NCBI RefSeq assembly: GCF_000069185.1
Contig: NC_010397.1
Span: forward strand, 1,054,001 to 1,118,000
DNA from: Mycobacteroides abscessus ATCC 19977
GTDB lineage: Bacteria > Actinomycetota > Actinomycetes > Mycobacteriales > Mycobacteriaceae
DNA: 64,000 nucleotides
Direction of reading: 5' to 3'
Below are positions 61,434-64,000 of the stretch, one piece after another (the first letter of the stretch is position 1; each line of letters begins with the position of its first letter). The translations under genes were made by a program, and so were the position numbers. A model generated the notes under the pieces. The model saw nothing but the letters and a program-made list of their open reading frames with translations. It was not told the DNA's origin and did not search any database.

Positions 61434-63290
61434 ATGTTGTATGGAGCGGCCTCGGTTGAGGCCAAGAGCATGACCGTCGGTGAGGTCATGAACGAACGCT
61501 TCCCCTTCGCTGTGCCCCGATACCAGCGTTCCTACGCGTGGGGGGACGAGGCAGTCGGCTTCTTCATCCGTGATATCGAGGCGATGCTGGACCAGCCGGC
61601 AGGACAGACGAGTCACTTCTTTGGTGGAGTGGTGTGTATCCAGCTCACCGACAACCAAAAGACGCGCCCCACGAGCTACGAGGTGGTCGACGGGCAGCAG
61701 CGCTTGGCCACGTTAATGCTCGCGCTGTCCTGCGTTGTTGAGGTCGCCGAGGATCTGATTAAGCGGTGCGCCAAGAAGGATCCCCAGATAGCGGCGAGCG
61801 CCAGCACACTTCGCGATGAGATCGTCGAGAACTTCGTTACCTGGAAGGAGTCCGACGTCGCGGCCGGGATTTCCACGGTCCGCCGACGGATGACGCTCTC
61901 GCTCGCCGACGACGCTGTCTTCGAGGCTCTTGTCATGCGCAAGCGGGTACCGACGCCAGCGCGAGAGGGCCACACGCTCCTGATCGAGGCGCATGAGGCT
62001 TTGATGGCGATGACCTACCGTTTCGTCGGCACAAAGGGAACGCTCAAGGAGCGCCTTGATCGGCTTCTCCGACTGCGGCAGGCACTTCTGCAGGATGCGC
62101 ACGTGATTCATATCGTATCGAAGGAGCGCGCACAGGCGTACCGACTCTTCTCTGTACTCAACCATCGTGGCGAATCTCTATCTGATGCCGACCTCCTTCG
62201 CAGTCGGAGCTTGGAGATGCTTGAAGGATTTCTGTCCCACCAGGAGGCCGCGGCTCTGATCTGGGACGATCTGTTGTCAAATAAGGCACGAGATGTGGAA
62301 CTGTTCTTCCAAGCCATCTATCCCTCTGTCACCGGCAAGCGCGCCCAGGGTGACCTGTTCGAGGCGCTGGAGAAGGCATTTCTTCCGAGCGTCGTCCCAA
62401 CCTCTACGGCGGATGCCGAGCGGGTTGTTGCGCGAGTCGAGTGGTTCCGCGACGAATTCCTGCTCTACGCGAAATTAGTCGCCGGAGACTGGCCGTATCC
62501 ACGACAGCCGCCCGGGCAGCAGCGAGTGAACAGTTGGCAGATAGAGCGGCTGCGGCGACTTACCGTAACGTTGCGGCACGATTTGGCGTTGCCACTGTTG
62601 CTGGCAGCAGCGCGGTCGCTGTCGGAGACGGACTTTGCGGCTCTGGCATACATGTTGGAGATCTTCGCTTTTCGTTACAAGATTATCTGCGGTGCGCACG
62701 CTACGAAGCCTTCGAATCTGTACTACGAGCACGCCTATCTGATGCGGATGGCGACTAAATCGAAGCCCTATACGCTCAAAACGCTCAAGCAGGAGTTGCG
62801 GCAGCTCATCGCCGATAAGGCGGGGGACGCACTCTTTAAGCAATTGTTGTTAGAGAAGTTGCGGTATTCCAACTCCAGTCAGCGGGTCAACATCCGGGAG
62901 TTCCTAACTGTTCTAGAGGAACATCGAGCGTGGTTGGCGAAGCCGGCATCCAAGCAGGGTGTGGCCGCACCAAGGCCTTCGATGACCAAGGTCATCGACA
63001 TTGACGAAGCGACGATCGAGCACATCTATCCACAGGGCGCTTCCACGACCGACAAGGATGCCGCACTGGAGCAGAAGAAGCACTGGCTCGCTAATCTGAC
63101 GTTCTTCGGTCCAAAGGACAACTCTGACACCGGCAATAAGCCCTTCTCGGTCAAGCGAACCACAAGCTATCCTGCCAGTGAGATTGCGATGACGGCAGAT
63201 CTAGCGAAACTAAATTCCTGGACGGATGTGGAGTTTGACGACCGTGAGAAGAATCTACTTGACCTGGCTATCCTTGTGTTTGTAATTTGA
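61434..63290 (+). CDS. DUF262/DUF1524 protein, SspE/GmrSD-like restriction effector
   Basis: A 618-residue protein. The N-terminal DUF262 domain has FAVPRYQRSYAWGDEAV and the nucleotide-hydrolysis motif DGQQR at 86-90. The C-terminal DUF1524 HNH nuclease has TIEHIYPQ (H530), then NLTFFGPKDNSDTGNKPF and SVKRTTSY. This is the architecture of SspE, which senses phosphorothioate in self DNA through DUF262, and of GmrSD enzymes against modified DNA. The ATG at 61434 has AGGGGGGA upstream. It is divergent from the GIY-YIG gene with 121 bases between. Confidence 0.85.
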   Translation: MLYGAASVEAKSMTVGEVMNERFPFAVPRYQRSYAWGDEAVGFFIRDIEAMLDQPAGQTSHFFGGVVCIQLTDNQKTRPTSYEVVDGQQRLATLMLALSCVVEVAEDLIKRCAKKDPQIAASASTLRDEIVENFVTWKESDVAAGISTVRRRMTLSLADDAVFEALVMRKRVPTPAREGHTLLIEAHEALMAMTYRFVGTKGTLKERLDRLLRLRQALLQDAHVIHIVSKERAQAYRLFSVLNHRGESLSDADLLRSRSLEMLEGFLSHQEAAALIWDDLLSNKARDVELFFQAIYPSVTGKRAQGDLFEALEKAFLPSVVPTSTADAERVVARVEWFRDEFLLYAKLVAGDWPYPRQPPGQQRVNSWQIERLRRLTVTLRHDLALPLLLAAARSLSETDFAALAYMLEIFAFRYKIICGAHATKPSNLYYEHAYLMRMATKSKPYTLKTLKQELRQLIADKAGDALFKQLLLEKLRYSNSSQRVNIREFLTVLEEHRAWLAKPASKQGVAAPRPSMTKVIDIDEATIEHIYPQGASTTDKDAALEQKKHWLANLTFFGPKDNSDTGNKPFSVKRTTSYPASEIAMTADLAKLNSWTDVEFDDREKNLLDLAILVFVI

Positions 63291-64000
63291 GTAAGCGGCC
63301 ATTTTTGCAAGACGACATCAAACATACTGGCGTCAAGCAATTGCGCGGCACAGTGCAAGCGATATCTGTCGTTGACGGAAGTAGAGATTTTATGTCGATG
63401 TCCGAACTGCTTAGCGAGGGATACCGTTTCTACAAGGCGACTCCGTTGAGTACGGTCGATTGCGTGGCTCTCCGAGGGCTCGACGATCATGCCCGTGGAT
63501 TGAAAGCGATCATCGAGTTTCTTGGTCTACCCGCCCACAAGCCGCATATGACTGATAAAGAGATCAGGCATGAGTGGACTCAGGTGGAGCAGTGGCTAGG
63601 AATGGCGGCCGGGTTGCGCTTTGTTGACATCGAATTTCTCGACGGCAGAGATTCGTGGTTGTGCTCGGTTGCTGGTGACTACAACGACGCCCATAATTCT
63701 CTGGTAAGCGCCTATGCGACCGAACAGAATCGTCTACTGTACGTGTGGAGCGCCGCCGAGAGGCTATTGAAATTGCTGATTCTTCCGGATAACGTGCCGG
63801 ATAAATTTAGAAACAATTACAACCGAGCATCTTCGCTATTGACTCAATCTTATGAACTGGCAGATTTGCCCGAACACTACATGTGCGTGTACGAGCACCT
63901 CTGTCAGCACGTTCAGAATGATGCAGCGCTTCAGTCGGAAAAGAGTTTGTCTCGATCGCTCCTGAAAACCTCATGGCGAAGAGAACCTGGCTTGCTGCTT
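63287..64000 (+). CDS. Unrecognised protein, 3' partial, coupled to the DUF262 effector
   Basis: The frame is open from a TTG that overlaps the effector's stop (TTGA) to the window edge, 238 codons with no stop; the first ATG in frame is 39 codons later (MSMSELLSEGYRFYK). It begins SKRPFLQDDIKHTGVKQLRG. The middle (SAYATEQNRLLYVWSAAERL, then LKLLILPD) is helical. I recognise no family. Codon use and base composition are markedly less GC-rich than upstream genes. Its close coupling suggests a role in the same system. Confidence 0.65.
   Translation, partial: MSKRPFLQDDIKHTGVKQLRGTVQAISVVDGSRDFMSMSELLSEGYRFYKATPLSTVDCVALRGLDDHARGLKAIIEFLGLPAHKPHMTDKEIRHEWTQVEQWLGMAAGLRFVDIEFLDGRDSWLCSVAGDYNDAHNSLVSAYATEQNRLLYVWSAAERLLKLLILPDNVPDKFRNNYNRASSLLTQSYELADLPEHYMCVYEHLCQHVQNDAALQSEKSLSRSLLKTSWRREPGLLL

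Overview
The window is high-GC actinobacterial DNA that looks like a rapidly growing mycobacterium of the Mycobacteroides abscessus/chelonae group. Two observations support this. The gene order from pgi to glpR follows the Mycobacterium tuberculosis block Rv0946c to Rv0996 (pgi, aroQ, uvrD1, M23 peptidase, sucCD, LLM oxidoreductase, 34-kDa antigen homologue, perM, purN, purH; then echA7-fadE12-accA2-accD2-fadE13-atuA; then rpmF, mprAB, pepD, moaB2, mscL, the zinc-ribbon chaperone gene, galU, moeA1, rimJ, Rv0996). In addition, two tandem MspA-type porin genes, absent from M. tuberculosis, sit between moaB2 and mscL. Species identity is inference.

Layout. 1-4.0 kb: a CGNR regulator fragment, a Zur-box-controlled CobW GTPase, and an aldolase pair divergent from an XRE/cupin regulator. 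4.0-21.5 kb: the conserved housekeeping block with central carbon, DNA repair, purine and cell-envelope/division genes. 21.5-26.5 kb: a stretch not matching the M. tuberculosis order, with a BacA-like ABC transporter, an eight-cysteine membrane-anchored protein, and a 25-residue peptide gene followed by a hairpin and a JmjC oxygenase gene (a possible peptide-modification cassette). 26.6-35.1 kb: a six-gene minus-strand operon of acyl-CoA catabolism, resembling acyclic-terpene (atu) or branched-chain degradation clusters. 35.4-39.8 kb: rpmF and the mprA-mprB-pepD-moaB2 envelope-stress cluster with visible MprA-type repeats. 40.3-42.1 kb: two porin genes and a porin relic. 42.2-48.6 kb: mscL, a SAF protein, a CIRCE-controlled FmdB protein, galU, and a moeA1(glp)-rimJ-glpR group linked by an unusual array of translationally coupled minigenes. 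48.7 kb: tRNA-Ala(CGC).

From tRNA-Ala to the window end the DNA is a genomic island. It opens with wreckage of a large serine recombinase and a DnaA-like AAA+ gene. It then carries a DNA phosphorothioation system: dndA divergent from dndB-dndC-dndD-dndE and a phosphorothioation-associated methyltransferase gene. Facing this operon are a large second DGQHR (DndB-like) protein and a GIY-YIG nuclease-like protein, followed by a DUF262/DUF1524 SspE/GmrSD-like effector and an unrecognised partial gene. No DndF, DndG or DndH restriction genes are visible, so this looks like a Dnd modification module with a non-canonical restriction arm. This is the most interesting multi-gene system here.

The second unexpected signal is a dispersed minigene element. 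Short ORFs beginning MS-x-x-RE(D/E) occur in front of rimJ (three tandem 32-bp copies), perM and the atuA operon. In these cases the minigene stop overlaps the next start codon (ATGA/GTGA). A related uncoupled copy lies before uvrD1. All copies are on the same strand as the gene they precede.
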